Positions 37,031 to 48,285 of a DNA stretch of 64,000 nt are shown in pieces (the first letter of the stretch is position 1; each line of letters opens with the position of its first letter). This DNA is from Verrucomicrobiaceae bacterium (lineage in GTDB: Bacteria > Verrucomicrobiota > Verrucomicrobiia > Verrucomicrobiales > Verrucomicrobiaceae). The notes beneath the pieces were generated by a model, which was not told the origin of the DNA, did not search any database, and worked only from the letters and a program-made list of their open reading frames with translations. The stretch covers positions 22,702 through 86,701 of the forward strand of contig JAIXSY010000026.1 of NCBI GenBank assembly GCA_027484445.1. Reading direction: 5' to 3'. The translations under genes and the position numbers were made by a program.

Positions 37031-39730
37031 TCAACGGTCCGCAGGGCTTTTGAAAAGCGGTGTCAGGGCTTTTTTCAGCTTTGGCAAAACAGGCTCAGGT
37101 GCCGAGGCCGGGGGACTCGCGCCGCGCAGGTTGCCTTCGTCTCGACCGGTTTGGCCGACACCGCGCAGCAACCTAGCTTCCCAACGAGTGTCCGCGACCG
37201 ATCCCGTGCCGCGATATTCGAGCAGTTCACTGAAGGGTAGCAAAACGATGCCGGGCAGACCTCGCACACGCACCTGGGCATTCATGTCAATCTGATCGGT
37301 GAGGAAGTCGATGCGGCCATTCAGCAGGATTTTGAAGGCATTTGTCAGCGCCTCAAAGTTACGCGTGATCAAGTTCCCCTCCGCGACTTGAAAGGTACAG
37401 TCTGCCTCCTTGGCGATGTTGTAGCCGGCGATTTGTTTCGGCAAGATGGTGCCCAGCATGGGCGCGAGCACGCCCACGACTGGGATGGAGTAAAGGTCGC
37501 CATTCAGGATCGTCAGTGCGCCTTCTCCCTTCAGCGCTGACCAATCGTTGATCTGCCCGGTGAACTTGAAGTGCCCCGTGGCATCTCCTTGGGAATCGTT
37601 TCCTTGGAGAAAGACCTGAGCAAAGCGCTGGAGGCTGATGTTTTTCAGCTGCATCTCTCCCGCGTAAGCGCGCGGGTCCCGCGAGACTCCCAGACGACCA
37701 TCAAGCGTGAAACCGCCACCCATGAGCTGGGACTGTACCTGGAAGCGAGTCAAGCCTGCCGTCTCGGAAACAGTGGCGCGCACTTTTTCAAAAGGCACTC
37801 TGCGGCTGAAGATGGGCTGGAGAAAACGATCCGCCGTGACCTGAACGGAGTAGCCGTCGCGCCCAGGCGTGAGATCGACCGAACCGCGAGCATTCACGCC
37901 ACCTCCATGCAGCTGACCACGCACGTCGAACTTCAGGTCGTAAGCCTTGAAGCTCAGATCACCAGTGGGCGCTTGGATGGGATACTCCTCGCCCAAGACT
38001 GAGTAGCGACCGCTGCCTGTCGGGTGGTGGAACTTCACGCGGAAGTCATTTTTCCCCTGGGTCTTGTAGTAAATGATGCCGTCCAGGTCCACCTGCGTGG
38101 TCTCAGGCAAGCGGTAGCGCGCAATGATCGCCGCCGTCTGTGGCGCGAAAACACCGACGACCCCCACGGGATCAATGCCGGAATGGATGCCCTCCAGGCG
38201 CACCCATTTTTGCTCATCATCCACCTCCACATGGTCCGCCTGGGCAGTGCCTTCCTGGCGCCGGAGGCGGATGTTCCGGTAGTGCTGCATGGGATGCTGA
38301 AACTCCACATCCGCCTGCATTTCCTCCAGATACAGACCTTTGTACTTAAAGCGACGCAGGTCTCCCTTGCCGCGATTCAGGCATTTCTGGGGATCAGGCA
38401 GTGGACCGGAGCCCGTGAGCTCAAAGTGAATCGACGACTCCGGCGTGAATTCAAAGCGCTGAATGATCTCCCGCGTCTGCCGCATCTGGGCGAAGGGCAA
38501 GAAGGCCGAAGGGTCCATGCGCAGCACCAGATCATAGCGCGTGCCCTGCGTCTCATGCACGAGCGTCTGCGCAGCCAGAGTGCCCGTCTTGTGCCGCAGT
38601 AGCAGATCACGAACGTAAACGCCCTCCGGTGCCACGCCGATCATGGCACGCAGGCCCTCGAAGACCTCACCCCTTGTGCCGAAGCGTCCACAGTCTAGGC
38701 TGCCCGTGACATGCACCGGACGCTTGTGCGCCGCGAGCGGGCCTGACACATGCCAGACCCCCTCGAGCGCGAGGTGCGGTGATTCGTAAAAGACCACCTC
38801 CCGCAGCTTTTCATTGCTCAAAAACGCATGCGCCAGCCCAGGCAGATCCGCGCTGGAGGTCAGGTGAAAGTGCAGATCCTCCGCGCCCATGGTCCAGGAC
38901 GCGCTCGCATTCACCTCCCCGAGTCGATCTTTCAGATAAAACCGAGTCAAGTCCACCAACCCTGCCTGATACTCCATCTCCGCGCGCATCTCCTCGCAGC
39001 GATAGGAAGCAAAGCTGAGCTGCGCTGCCTCAAAGTAAAGACGTGCGGTCAGCTCCTCAGGCTGACTGAGAGCCCCGTGAATGTCCAACGTCAGGCGCGG
39101 TGCACGGGAAAACTCAAACCGACTCAACCAATCCAAACCCGCACGGATGCGCTGACGATGCTCTCGCAGACGATCCATCGGCTGCATGCCCGTGCGATTT
39201 TTTTCAGCGCTGCTTGAGGAAAGCGCACGCGCGGTGGGCAGCATGAGCTCCCCCGTGACGCAGAGCTGGATGCCTGAAAGCCGCCCCTCGGCCTGGCGCA
39301 CCTCCAGCCGTCCCTCCTGCATGAAGAGGCGGGCGTTCAGGTCCTCGATCTCGATCTGAGCCCCCGTCTCATCGGTCGGCTCCCCCTCGACTGGCAGCGA
39401 CACCTGCGCGTGCGTCAGCTCCAGCGCCTCCACGACAAAGCGCCCCTCGATCAGACGACCGACATTGAAGTCGAGGTTCAGGTGATCCATCCGCATCAGC
39501 ACCGTGCTGCGTCCCGCATCCGAAAAGACCTGCACCTCACGCGCCAAGATGCCGCCAAAGGGGTTCAGGATGAGACGCTGAAAGTCCAGGTGAAGCCCAC
39601 GCCCGGCTAGCTCCCGAATGACAAACTCACGCCACGATCTGCCAAACGCATCAGTGCCCGCATAAACCAAAGCCGCCAGAGTGGCACTGGCGATGATGAG
39701 CTTTAGGATTTGAGCACACAATTTCCTCAT
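37031..39730 (-). CDS. AsmA/TamB-type large envelope protein
   Basis: 899 residues. One N-terminal membrane anchor (AQILKLIIASATLAALVYAG) is followed by a long beta-rich body with the recurring pattern of AsmA-like proteins (LHLDFQRLILNPFGGILARE near the start, LNLDFNVGRLIEGRFVVEAL, GDATGHFKFTGQINDWSALK) and an AsmA C-terminal part (GALTILNGDLYSIPVVGVLA, KEADCTFQVAEGNLITRNFE). Members are periplasmic, bridge-like lipid-transfer or outer-membrane homeostasis proteins. Assigned by pattern, not by alignment; which AsmA subtype it is remains open. Confidence 0.78.
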   Translation of the reverse strand: MRKLCAQILKLIIASATLAALVYAGTDAFGRSWREFVIRELAGRGLHLDFQRLILNPFGGILAREVQVFSDAGRSTVLMRMDHLNLDFNVGRLIEGRFVVEALELTHAQVSLPVEGEPTDETGAQIEIEDLNARLFMQEGRLEVRQAEGRLSGIQLCVTGELMLPTARALSSSSAEKNRTGMQPMDRLREHRQRIRAGLDWLSRFEFSRAPRLTLDIHGALSQPEELTARLYFEAAQLSFASYRCEEMRAEMEYQAGLVDLTRFYLKDRLGEVNASASWTMGAEDLHFHLTSSADLPGLAHAFLSNEKLREVVFYESPHLALEGVWHVSGPLAAHKRPVHVTGSLDCGRFGTRGEVFEGLRAMIGVAPEGVYVRDLLLRHKTGTLAAQTLVHETQGTRYDLVLRMDPSAFLPFAQMRQTREIIQRFEFTPESSIHFELTGSGPLPDPQKCLNRGKGDLRRFKYKGLYLEEMQADVEFQHPMQHYRNIRLRRQEGTAQADHVEVDDEQKWVRLEGIHSGIDPVGVVGVFAPQTAAIIARYRLPETTQVDLDGIIYYKTQGKNDFRVKFHHPTGSGRYSVLGEEYPIQAPTGDLSFKAYDLKFDVRGQLHGGGVNARGSVDLTPGRDGYSVQVTADRFLQPIFSRRVPFEKVRATVSETAGLTRFQVQSQLMGGGFTLDGRLGVSRDPRAYAGEMQLKNISLQRFAQVFLQGNDSQGDATGHFKFTGQINDWSALKGEGALTILNGDLYSIPVVGVLAPMLGTILPKQIAGYNIAKEADCTFQVAEGNLITRNFEALTNAFKILLNGRIDFLTDQIDMNAQVRVRGLPGIVLLPFSELLEYRGTGSVADTRWEARLLRGVGQTGRDEGNLRGASPPASAPEPVLPKLKKALTPLFKSPADR

Positions 39731-39799
39731 GAACGGGCAGAGAGTAGCCTCCCGTCAAAGCTGCCGCTAGCAGGCCCTTCGGTCAAGCTAGGCAGCCGC

Positions 39800-40531
39800 T
39801 CAGAACACGGGAAGTTCAGACGGAGGCGCATTGCCACCACGATAGCTTTCGGCATTTGGCGTACCACCCCCGCCAAACCTGCGAAAAAAGGAGGGTCGAT
39901 TCGCAGCCGGAGCCTGATTTTGCACCGGGGCTGTGCGCATGACATTGGCAGGAGCTGCCTGCCCTGCCTGCTGCGGATAGGCAGGAGCCTGGCGGCCATA
40001 ATTCTGCTGCATCGGCGCTTGATTCGTGACATAAGGCTGCTGCCCCATCGACGTGGGAGCCTGATAGGGGGCGGGTGCTGGCTGATTTTGCATGGCGTAG
40101 TTCTGCGAGGCTGGGTAGGCCGAGGGCTGCGGCGCATAGCCTCCCGCAGGTGGGCCATAGCCGCCGCCCTGTGGAATGGAGCGCGCCGTCAGCTTCACTG
40201 GAGAGAGCTGCCTCGGATTCATGCCGATGTACTGTGCCGCAGAAGCAGACAGATTGATCACACGGCCAGGATAGCTAGGGAAACGATCATTCACCATGAC
40301 CTGCACGCTGCGGCCAGTGGCCAGATTTTCCACCGTGAGCTCTGTGCCAAAGGGCAGCGTATTGTGCGCAGCCGTGCTGTAACCGGGATGATAGACCTGA
40401 CCTGAAGACGTCATGCGCCCCGCATAACCATCAGCAATATAAGACGCCCATCCCTGCTCTTGATAAGCAGGGGACTGGCAGCCCACCATCAAGAGGCAGA
40501 GCAGGATCACAGCGAGACGACCGAACATCAT
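39800..40531 (-). CDS. RlpA-like lipoprotein (double-psi beta-barrel) with Pro/Gln-rich tail
   Basis: 243 residues. Signal peptide with lipobox (VILLCLLMVGCQSP, Cys18) so it is likely lipidated. Residues about 25-110 are an RlpA domain: GWASYIADGYAGRMTSSGQV, NTLPFGTELTVENLATGRSV and VMVNDRFPSYPGRVINLSAS, with the catalytic-type Asp in NDRFP. The remaining part is low complexity, rich in Pro, Gln, Ala and Tyr, and lacks the SPOR domain usual in proteobacterial RlpA. RlpA proteins bind or cleave denuded glycan strands; enzymatic activity here is not proven. Confidence 0.85.
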   Translation of the reverse strand: MMFGRLAVILLCLLMVGCQSPAYQEQGWASYIADGYAGRMTSSGQVYHPGYSTAAHNTLPFGTELTVENLATGRSVQVMVNDRFPSYPGRVINLSASAAQYIGMNPRQLSPVKLTARSIPQGGGYGPPAGGYAPQPSAYPASQNYAMQNQPAPAPYQAPTSMGQQPYVTNQAPMQQNYGRQAPAYPQQAGQAAPANVMRTAPVQNQAPAANRPSFFRRFGGGGTPNAESYRGGNAPPSELPVF

Positions 40532-40592
40532 TCCTATCGCATCTATACACAGCGACTCTTCTCACGTCACGCACGAAGGTACACGGCTAGGC

Positions 40593-41354
40593 TCACAGCC
40601 CGGTGGGATGATCGACAAAACACCACGGCAGGCCAAAGCGCTCCTCCAGGTGTTTCGCGGCGGCTTTGACCCCAAAGGTCTCTGTGGCGTAATGGCCACC
40701 GTAGAGCACATTGATCCCCAGCTCCTCCGCCAGCGTGTAGCTCCAGTGCGGCCCCTCTCCGGTGATGAAGGTATCCACGCCGGCCCGCGCTGCTGCAGCG
40801 ACCTCCGAACCACTGCCGCCGGACGAGATGCCGATGCGGCGCGCGACCTTTGGCCCCCCAGCGCACACGTGCACACGGCCTCCACCGAGCGCAGTGGAAA
40901 AACGTGCCACCACATCGTCCAACGCTGCCTCAGCCTCACAGACGACACCGACGTTCAGCCCTTTGTACTCCAAAAAACCTGCAGAAGGAGTCAGGCCCAG
41001 AGCCCGGGCGATGCACGCATTGTTGCCCAGCGCCGGGTGCGCATCCAGCGGCAAGTGCGCACTGTAAATGGCCAGCCCATGCTCAAGCGCCAAACTCAGC
41101 CGCTCAAACACCGGGCCTGTCCACGGCTGCGCGCCATTCCAAAACATGCCGTGATGCACCACCAGCAGGTCCGCGCCTGTCGCGATCGCTTTCCGCACAA
41201 CCGGCAGGGTCGCATCCACCGCCGCTGCCACACGTGTCACCCTGCGTTGGCGATTTTCCAACTGCAGGCCATTCAGCGCGCCTGAGTAATCGGGTAGCTC
41301 GCGGATGCGGAGCGTGCGGTCGAGTTCGTCCGTGATCGTGGAAAGCGGGTGCAT
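40593..41354 (-). CDS. Nif3-like dinuclear metal centre protein
   Basis: 253 residues from the ATG at 41354. Metal-ligand motifs are visible: LLVVHHGMFWNGAQPW (the His pair), AHLPLDAHPALGNNACIARA, TGEGPHWSYTLAEELG and a C-terminal GGHYATETFGVKA, the usual places of the His/Glu ligands. Nif3/DUF34 proteins form hexamers with two metal ions per subunit and are sometimes annotated as GTP cyclohydrolase I type 2; the true activity is unsettled. It lies between the rlpA-like gene and clpX on the same strand. Confidence 0.9.
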   Translation of the reverse strand: MHPLSTITDELDRTLRIRELPDYSGALNGLQLENRQRRVTRVAAAVDATLPVVRKAIATGADLLVVHHGMFWNGAQPWTGPVFERLSLALEHGLAIYSAHLPLDAHPALGNNACIARALGLTPSAGFLEYKGLNVGVVCEAEAALDDVVARFSTALGGGRVHVCAGGPKVARRIGISSGGSGSEVAAAARAGVDTFITGEGPHWSYTLAEELGINVLYGGHYATETFGVKAAAKHLEERFGLPWCFVDHPTGL

Positions 41355-41422
41355 GGTGGGGAAAAGAGCCCGCCAGGAAACCACGGGCCTAGTGAGTCCG
41401 CAATGAACTCCATCGTCACGAC

Positions 41423-42703
41423 TCAGGCCGCGTTGCGCTCAATGCGCTTCTTCACGATGGGCGGACGCTCACCCTTCACCACGGCTTCATTGATCGAGAC
41501 AGAGCGCACATCCACGCGGCTGGGCACGTCATACATCACGTCCAGCATGATGCGCTCAAAGATGCTGCGCAGGCCGCGCGCTCCGGTGCCACGCTTCACC
41601 GCCTCGCGGGCCATGGCCATCAGACCTTCCTTGTTCACATTCAGGTCCACACCTTCCATGCCGAGCAGCTTAGCGTACTGCTTCACCAGCGCGTTTTTCG
41701 GTTCGGTGAGGATGCGCACCAGCTCTGCCTCTGTCAGCTCACGCAGGGCACAAGTGACCGGCAAACGACCGATGAATTCCGGGATCAGGCCGAAGCTGAT
41801 CAGATCTTCAGGCTCCACTTCCTTCAGCAGTTCATCTTTGTCAGCATCCTTGTCCACCGCCCCGCCGACAAAGCCCATGGTGCGGCGTCCTTTGCGGCGC
41901 TTCACAATCTGGTCTAGGCCGACAAAGGCACCTCCGCAGATGAAGAGGATATTCTCCGTGTTCACCTGGATGTACTCCTGCTGCGGATGCTTGCGCCCGC
42001 CCTGCGGCGGCACGTTGCAAACCGTGCCTTCGATGATCTTCAGCAGTGCCTGCTGCACCCCTTCGCCGGAAACATCACGCGTGATGCTGACATTCCCCGT
42101 GGTGCGGCCGATCTTGTCGATTTCGTCGATGTAAATGATGCCGATTTCCGCCCGCGCCACGTCAAAGTCGGCCGCCTGGAGCAACCGCAGAATGATGTTT
42201 TCTACATCTTCCCCCACGTAACCCGCCTCCGTCAGTGTGGTCGCATCTGCAATGCTGAAGGGCACATTCAGGATCTTCGCCAGCGTGCGCGCCAGCAGCG
42301 TCTTTCCGCAGCCTGTGGGTCCTAGCAGCAGCACGTTGCTTTTCTCGATGTCCACATCGCTCGGGTCATTCATCTTGCGCGGCTGATCCTTGCGCGCGGC
42401 TTGCTGCCGTGAGTGCAGGATGCGCTTGTAGTGATTGTGCACGGCCACGCTGAGCACCTTCTTGGCCTGCTCCTGACCGATCACGTGTTGATCCAAAGTC
42501 GCACGGATTTCGGCGGGACGCGGCACGATCAGACCTCCAGTGCTGCTTTCCGCCTCCTGGGCAGCTTCCCGGTCCAAGATGCTTTTGCAGACGCCGATGC
42601 AGTTGTCGCAGATGTAAACTCCGGGTCCTGCCACGAGCTTGCGCACCTCCGCATGGCTTTTTCCACAGAAGGAGCAGAGGGTGACGGTGGAGGCGCGTGG
42701 CAT
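41423..42703 (-). CDS. clpX: ATP-dependent Clp protease ATP-binding subunit ClpX
   Basis: 426 residues from the ATG at 42703 ([20 protein letters not shown]); an upstream start at 42730 adds 9 residues. Zinc-binding domain with Cys10, Cys13, Cys32 and Cys35, Walker [19 protein letters not shown], Walker [13 protein letters not shown], arginine-finger region [12 protein letters not shown]. The ClpP-docking loop, IGF in Escherichia coli, reads MGF here ([10 protein letters not shown]). No clpP or trigger-factor gene is adjacent in the window, unlike the common tig-clpP-clpX order. Confidence 0.96.
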   Translation of the reverse strand: MPRASTVTLCSFCGKSHAEVRKLVAGPGVYICDNCIGVCKSILDREAAQEAESSTGGLIVPRPAEIRATLDQHVIGQEQAKKVLSVAVHNHYKRILHSRQQAARKDQPRKMNDPSDVDIEKSNVLLLGPTGCGKTLLARTLAKILNVPFSIADATTLTEAGYVGEDVENIILRLLQAADFDVARAEIGIIYIDEIDKIGRTTGNVSITRDVSGEGVQQALLKIIEGTVCNVPPQGGRKHPQQEYIQVNTENILFICGGAFVGLDQIVKRRKGRRTMGFVGGAVDKDADKDELLKEVEPEDLISFGLIPEFIGRLPVTCALRELTEAELVRILTEPKNALVKQYAKLLGMEGVDLNVNKEGLMAMAREAVKRGTGARGLRSIFERIMLDVMYDVPSRVDVRSVSINEAVVKGERPPIVKKRIERNAA

Positions 42704-42828
42704 AGAAAAGACTTCCCTGAAATGTGGCACCGACGGCCTCTGAACGTCAAGAGCAGCTTGGCCGCGCAGGTGAATGAAAAACAGCCTGCTTCTTGTGTTT
42801 CACAAACCGGTCCCCATGAACACACCGC

Positions 42829-42858
42829 ATTGACACTGCGCCTCGGCTTTCCTTCATT
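42829..42858 (+). promoter_or_regulatory. Candidate promoter very close to the ABC ATPase start codon
   Basis: TTGACA (42829-42834) followed at 18 bases by TTCATT (42853-42858). A start point 6-8 bases further would fall almost on the ATG at 42866, and no purine-rich ribosome-binding site precedes that ATG, so a leaderless mRNA is possible. Low confidence. Confidence 0.3.
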
Positions 42859-42865
42859 GAGCGCA

Positions 42866-43729
42866 ATGGCTGCCGACTCACCCCAACCCCCTGCTGTCGC
42901 CGTGGAAAACCTGACCAAGGTTTTCAAGGCAGGGCTCGGCAAGGCTGCCTTCACTGCCGTGCGTGACCTTTCGCTGACCGTTCAGCCTGGCGAGGTCTAT
43001 GGCCTCATCGGCCCGAACGGCTGCGGCAAATCCACCACCATGAAGGCCATCCTCGGCCTCGTGATTCCTACCCATGGACGCACGGCCATTTTTGGCAGAT
43101 CCAGCACGCTGGTGGAAAGTCGGCGAGAGGTCGGCTTCCTGCCGGAGAACCCCTACTTTTACAAGCACCTAAACGGTCTAGAGACACTGCTCTTCTACGG
43201 CAGGCTCTGCAACATGAAGGCCGCTGAACTGAAGGATCGGGCGCGCGAGATGCTGGCCCTGACGGGACTGGAAGACGCCGCGGACCGTCGTGTGTCGGGA
43301 TACTCCAAAGGCATGCTCCAGCGCCTCGGGCTCGCGCAGGCGCTGCTGCACCAGCCGCGTCTCATCGTGCTGGATGAGCCCACGGCTGGTGTCGATCCCG
43401 CTGGCTCACGCAAAATCCGCGATCTCATCCTCAGCTTCAAATCGCAGGGCATCACCGTGCTGGTGACCAGTCACCTGCTGGAGCAGATGCAAGAGGTCTG
43501 CGACCGCGTCGGCATCATGGCCCACGGTCAGATGGTGCGGCAAGGTCGCGTCGATGAACTCATCGCCGTGGAAAACGAGACCGAACTCGTGCTGGCCGAT
43601 GCCTCGCCTGAGCTACTGGCTGAGATTCGAGCGCTGGTGGAAAGCAAAGGCCAAGGGGCCAAAGTCGTTCGCAGCGGCCATCCGCGCACCACGCTGGAGA
43701 AACTCTTCCTCGAAGTGGCTGACCAGTAA
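42866..43729 (+). CDS. ABC transporter ATP-binding protein (ABC-2 exporter type)
   Basis: 287 residues. The frame is open from 42413, across the opposite clpX gene, but the ATPase starts at 42866 (MAADSPQPPAVAVENLTKVF). Walker A is GPNGCGKST (residues 49-57), the signature is VSGYSKGMLQRLGLAQALL, Walker B is LIVLDEPTAGVDPAG, and the switch is VLVTSHLLEQM. The short C-terminal extension resembles that of Gld/Nos-type exporters. It is followed after 12 bases by a permease gene, giving a complete exporter pair; substrate unknown. Confidence 0.92.
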   Translation: MAADSPQPPAVAVENLTKVFKAGLGKAAFTAVRDLSLTVQPGEVYGLIGPNGCGKSTTMKAILGLVIPTHGRTAIFGRSSTLVESRREVGFLPENPYFYKHLNGLETLLFYGRLCNMKAAELKDRAREMLALTGLEDAADRRVSGYSKGMLQRLGLAQALLHQPRLIVLDEPTAGVDPAGSRKIRDLILSFKSQGITVLVTSHLLEQMQEVCDRVGIMAHGQMVRQGRVDELIAVENETELVLADASPELLAEIRALVESKGQGAKVVRSGHPRTTLEKLFLEVADQ

Positions 43730-43741
43730 CCCCAGCTCACC

Positions 43742-44623
43742 ATGCACTCCTCGTTTTCCCCCTCACGCATCTGGACCCTGGCCATGGCCACGGTGACCCA
43801 GCTGCTGCGCATGAAGATCATGGCCTTCCTGCTGGTCTTCTGCGTCATCGTCGTCGCAGCAGGCTTCGCCTTTCCCGTCATGAACCCCGAGCAGCAGCTA
43901 AAGCTGCTGAAAGACGTGTCCTTTGGCGCGCTCCAGCTCTTCAGCATCGTCATGGCCGTCTGCGCCACTGCCCTGCTGCTGCCGCGAGACCTGGAGGACC
44001 GCACGCTCTACACCATCTTGGCAAAGCCCGTGCCTCGTCATGAATACCTGCTTGGCAAGCTGCTCGGCGTGCTGGTGCTCATCGGCGCTGGGCTCATCCT
44101 CATGGACCTCGCCTTCAGCGGTGTGCTTTGGCTGCGCCAGAGCCTCGTCTTGGCCCAGTCCGTGAATGCCCTGCAGCAGGAAGGCACCGCCACGCCTGAG
44201 GCCATCGCCCAGCTTCAAGCTTTTGTCGGCAAGCAAGGCCTCACCTGGAACCTGCACCTCGGTGTCGCGGCCATTTTTTTCAAAGCCGCCGTCGTCACCG
44301 CCCTCACGCTGATGATCTCCTGCTTCGCCAGCAGCACCCTGTTCACCATCGTCATCAGCTTCCTCGTTACCCTCATCGGGCATGGTCAGGGCCTGATCCG
44401 CGAGTACTTCCTGACGGGTCACGCAGGGGCTGTGAAAAAAGGGCTCTCTGCCCTGCTCGCCATCATCACACCAGACATGGGCGCTTTTGACATCGTGGAC
44501 AATGTCATCAATGGCCAAGCCGTCACCCTCACCGCATTTGGCTTCATGGCCACCACGGCTGGCACTTACCTGCTGGGCTACGCCGTGGTCTCCCATCTCC
44601 TCTTTGTCGAAAAAGAGCTCTGA
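43742..44623 (+). CDS. ABC-2 type permease
   Basis: 293 residues with about six membrane helices, for instance IMAFLLVFCVIVVAAGFAF, LLGVLVLIGAGLILMDLAF, AVVTALTLMISCFASSTLF and a final AGTYLLGYAVVSHLLFV. The segment LPRDLEDRTLYTILAKPVPR is the hallmark of NosY/CcmB-like ABC-2 permeases (the loop that contacts the ATPase). It directly follows the ATPase gene and is followed after one base by a TPR-protein gene, so the three are likely one operon. Confidence 0.88.
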   Translation: MHSSFSPSRIWTLAMATVTQLLRMKIMAFLLVFCVIVVAAGFAFPVMNPEQQLKLLKDVSFGALQLFSIVMAVCATALLLPRDLEDRTLYTILAKPVPRHEYLLGKLLGVLVLIGAGLILMDLAFSGVLWLRQSLVLAQSVNALQQEGTATPEAIAQLQAFVGKQGLTWNLHLGVAAIFFKAAVVTALTLMISCFASSTLFTIVISFLVTLIGHGQGLIREYFLTGHAGAVKKGLSALLAIITPDMGAFDIVDNVINGQAVTLTAFGFMATTAGTYLLGYAVVSHLLFVEKEL

Positions 44624-44624
44624 C

Positions 44625-45419
44625 ATGAAGCGCCCCCTCCAGGCTCTCGCCGTGCTGCTCGGTCTCGGCATCGCCAAGCTACCGCTCGAGCAGGCCTGCA
44701 CCCAGCACCTGCGCCAGGCGAAGCTGCTGAGCGCGCCGCTGGCCCTCGGGCTGCGAGAAAACCTCAGCCAGATGGGCTTCGCGGCTTCCCTGGGCGGCCT
44801 TCGGTCTCTCGTCGCCTCCATCACCTACCTCCAGGCTTATCACGAATGGGAAAACGTCAACTGGGCCAAGGTGGACAGCCTGCTCCAGCTAACCACCAGC
44901 CTGCAGCCCGGCTACGCGAACTACTGGGACGATGCCTCCTGGCAGATGGCCTACAATGCTGCCTCCCACTACCTCTATGATGAAAAGCTCCAGCCCCTGG
45001 TGCGCGGCAAGCTTTACGAAGAACACGTCCGGCGCGGCATCGCCATCCTGAAGGAAGGCCTGCGCTATCTGCCCGACGAAGCCCGGCTGTGGAACTCTTT
45101 GGCCGAGATCTACGAGCGCCGCTCTCACCAGCCCGAGCTCGCAGCCGAGGCCTACCTCCAGGTCCATCGGCTGAGCCAAAACAACCGCTACTGGCGCTTC
45201 GCCGCCTACCAGCTCGCCCAGAGCGCCAAGCCCGAACTCTGGCAGCGCGCCTACACCATGCTGCGAGAGTCCTACCAATCCCCCAAGCAGCGCACCCCTA
45301 GCCTCATCGACACGATCAAGAAGCTCGAAGCCAAGCTCAACATCCCCTTTCCGCAACGCATTCCCGACACCACCCCACTCATGCAGATTCCCGCCACCGA
45401 AGCCGGGCCCACCCGGTAA
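44625..45419 (+). CDS. TPR-repeat membrane-anchored protein linked to the ABC exporter
   Basis: 264 residues from the ATG at 44625; the frame extends upstream into the permease gene. An N-terminal hydrophobic segment (LQALAVLLGLGIAKLPLEQA) probably anchors it. The rest is helical with TPR-like units (WENVNWAKVDSLLQLTTSLQ, AILKEGLRYLPDEARLWNSL, AAEAYLQVHRLSQNNRYW). The stop of the permease and this start are separated by a single base, so it is probably a partner of the transporter, though its job is unknown. Confidence 0.78.
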   Translation: MKRPLQALAVLLGLGIAKLPLEQACTQHLRQAKLLSAPLALGLRENLSQMGFAASLGGLRSLVASITYLQAYHEWENVNWAKVDSLLQLTTSLQPGYANYWDDASWQMAYNAASHYLYDEKLQPLVRGKLYEEHVRRGIAILKEGLRYLPDEARLWNSLAEIYERRSHQPELAAEAYLQVHRLSQNNRYWRFAAYQLAQSAKPELWQRAYTMLRESYQSPKQRTPSLIDTIKKLEAKLNIPFPQRIPDTTPLMQIPATEAGPTR

Positions 45420-45509
45420 GCTCAGGCCCGCAGATCGGATCAAAATCCCTGCCTTCCCACGCGGACAGTCATTGATTCAGCAGGCATCAGCGGCTTATCA
45501 GCCCCTGAC

Positions 45510-47414
<1,905 letters not shown>

Positions 47415-47496
47415 GTCGCTTTTCAGCAAACCCAACCAGCGCATTTTTGCTGTCCGCAGTTGCGGGGCGCTGGGTCTCCTCTATGGCTCCGCGCGC

Positions 47497-48270
47497 ATGA
47501 CTGACTTCCCCGCCCTGCTGGCCCTGAATCCTTTCGACATGTCCTGGCTGGCCTTGCCTGAAGCATGGATCGCCCTTCTTACCTTGACGGTCATGGAGAT
47601 CGTTCTCGGCATCGACAACATCGTTTTCATCTCCATCCTCGTCGATCGACTGCCCAAGGAAGAGCGCCCTCGCGCTCGTTTTCTCGGTCTCGCCTTTGCG
47701 ATGATCACGCGCATCCTGCTGCTGCTCTGCATCACCTGGGTCATGCAGCTGAAAGAGCCTCTCTTCGCCGTCCTAGATCATGCCATTTCTGGAAAAGACC
47801 TCATCCTCATCCTCGGGGGTCTATTCCTCTTGTGGAAGAGCACCAAGGAACTGCACCACAAGGTGGAAGGACTGGACGATGAGGAAAGTCACGACTCAGG
47901 CAAAGGTCGAGCTGCCCTCGGTGTGATCCTCCTCCAGATCGCCATCTTGGACATCGTCTTCTCTCTCGATTCCGTCATCACCGCTGTTGGCATGGTGGAC
48001 CACATCATGGTCATGGTCATCGCCGTCATGGTCGCCGTCGGTTTCATGATGATCTTCGCCGGCAGCGTCAGCGACTTCATCAGCCGTCACCCCACGGTGA
48101 AGGTGCTGGCACTGTCCTTCCTGCTGCTCATCGGCACCACGCTGATCGCGGAGGGCTTCCACGTTCACTTCCAGAAGGGCTTCGTCTATTTCGCCATGGC
48201 CTTCTCGGTCTTTGTCGAGATGCTGAACATCCGCATGAAGACAAAGATCGAGAAAAAGAAGGCCGCCTGA
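47497..48270 (+). CDS. TerC/YoaE-family integral membrane protein
   Basis: 257 residues from the ATG at 47497; the open frame reaches back to 47323 and overlaps the ABC-F gene, so the exact start is uncertain. Family hallmarks: LTLTVMEIVLGIDNIVFISI (with the acidic Glu/Asp in a helix), LILGGLFLLWKSTKELHHKV, LQIAILDIVFSLDSVITAVG and ALSFLLLIGTTLIAEGFHVH. TerC proteins are implicated in metal (manganese) export and tellurite resistance, chiefly by supplying secreted metalloenzymes. The conserved Asp residues in DIVFSLDS are present. Confidence 0.88.
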   Translation: MTDFPALLALNPFDMSWLALPEAWIALLTLTVMEIVLGIDNIVFISILVDRLPKEERPRARFLGLAFAMITRILLLLCITWVMQLKEPLFAVLDHAISGKDLILILGGLFLLWKSTKELHHKVEGLDDEESHDSGKGRAALGVILLQIAILDIVFSLDSVITAVGMVDHIMVMVIAVMVAVGFMMIFAGSVSDFISRHPTVKVLALSFLLLIGTTLIAEGFHVHFQKGFVYFAMAFSVFVEMLNIRMKTKIEKKKAA

Positions 48271-48285
48271 TCCTCTCCCCGCACC

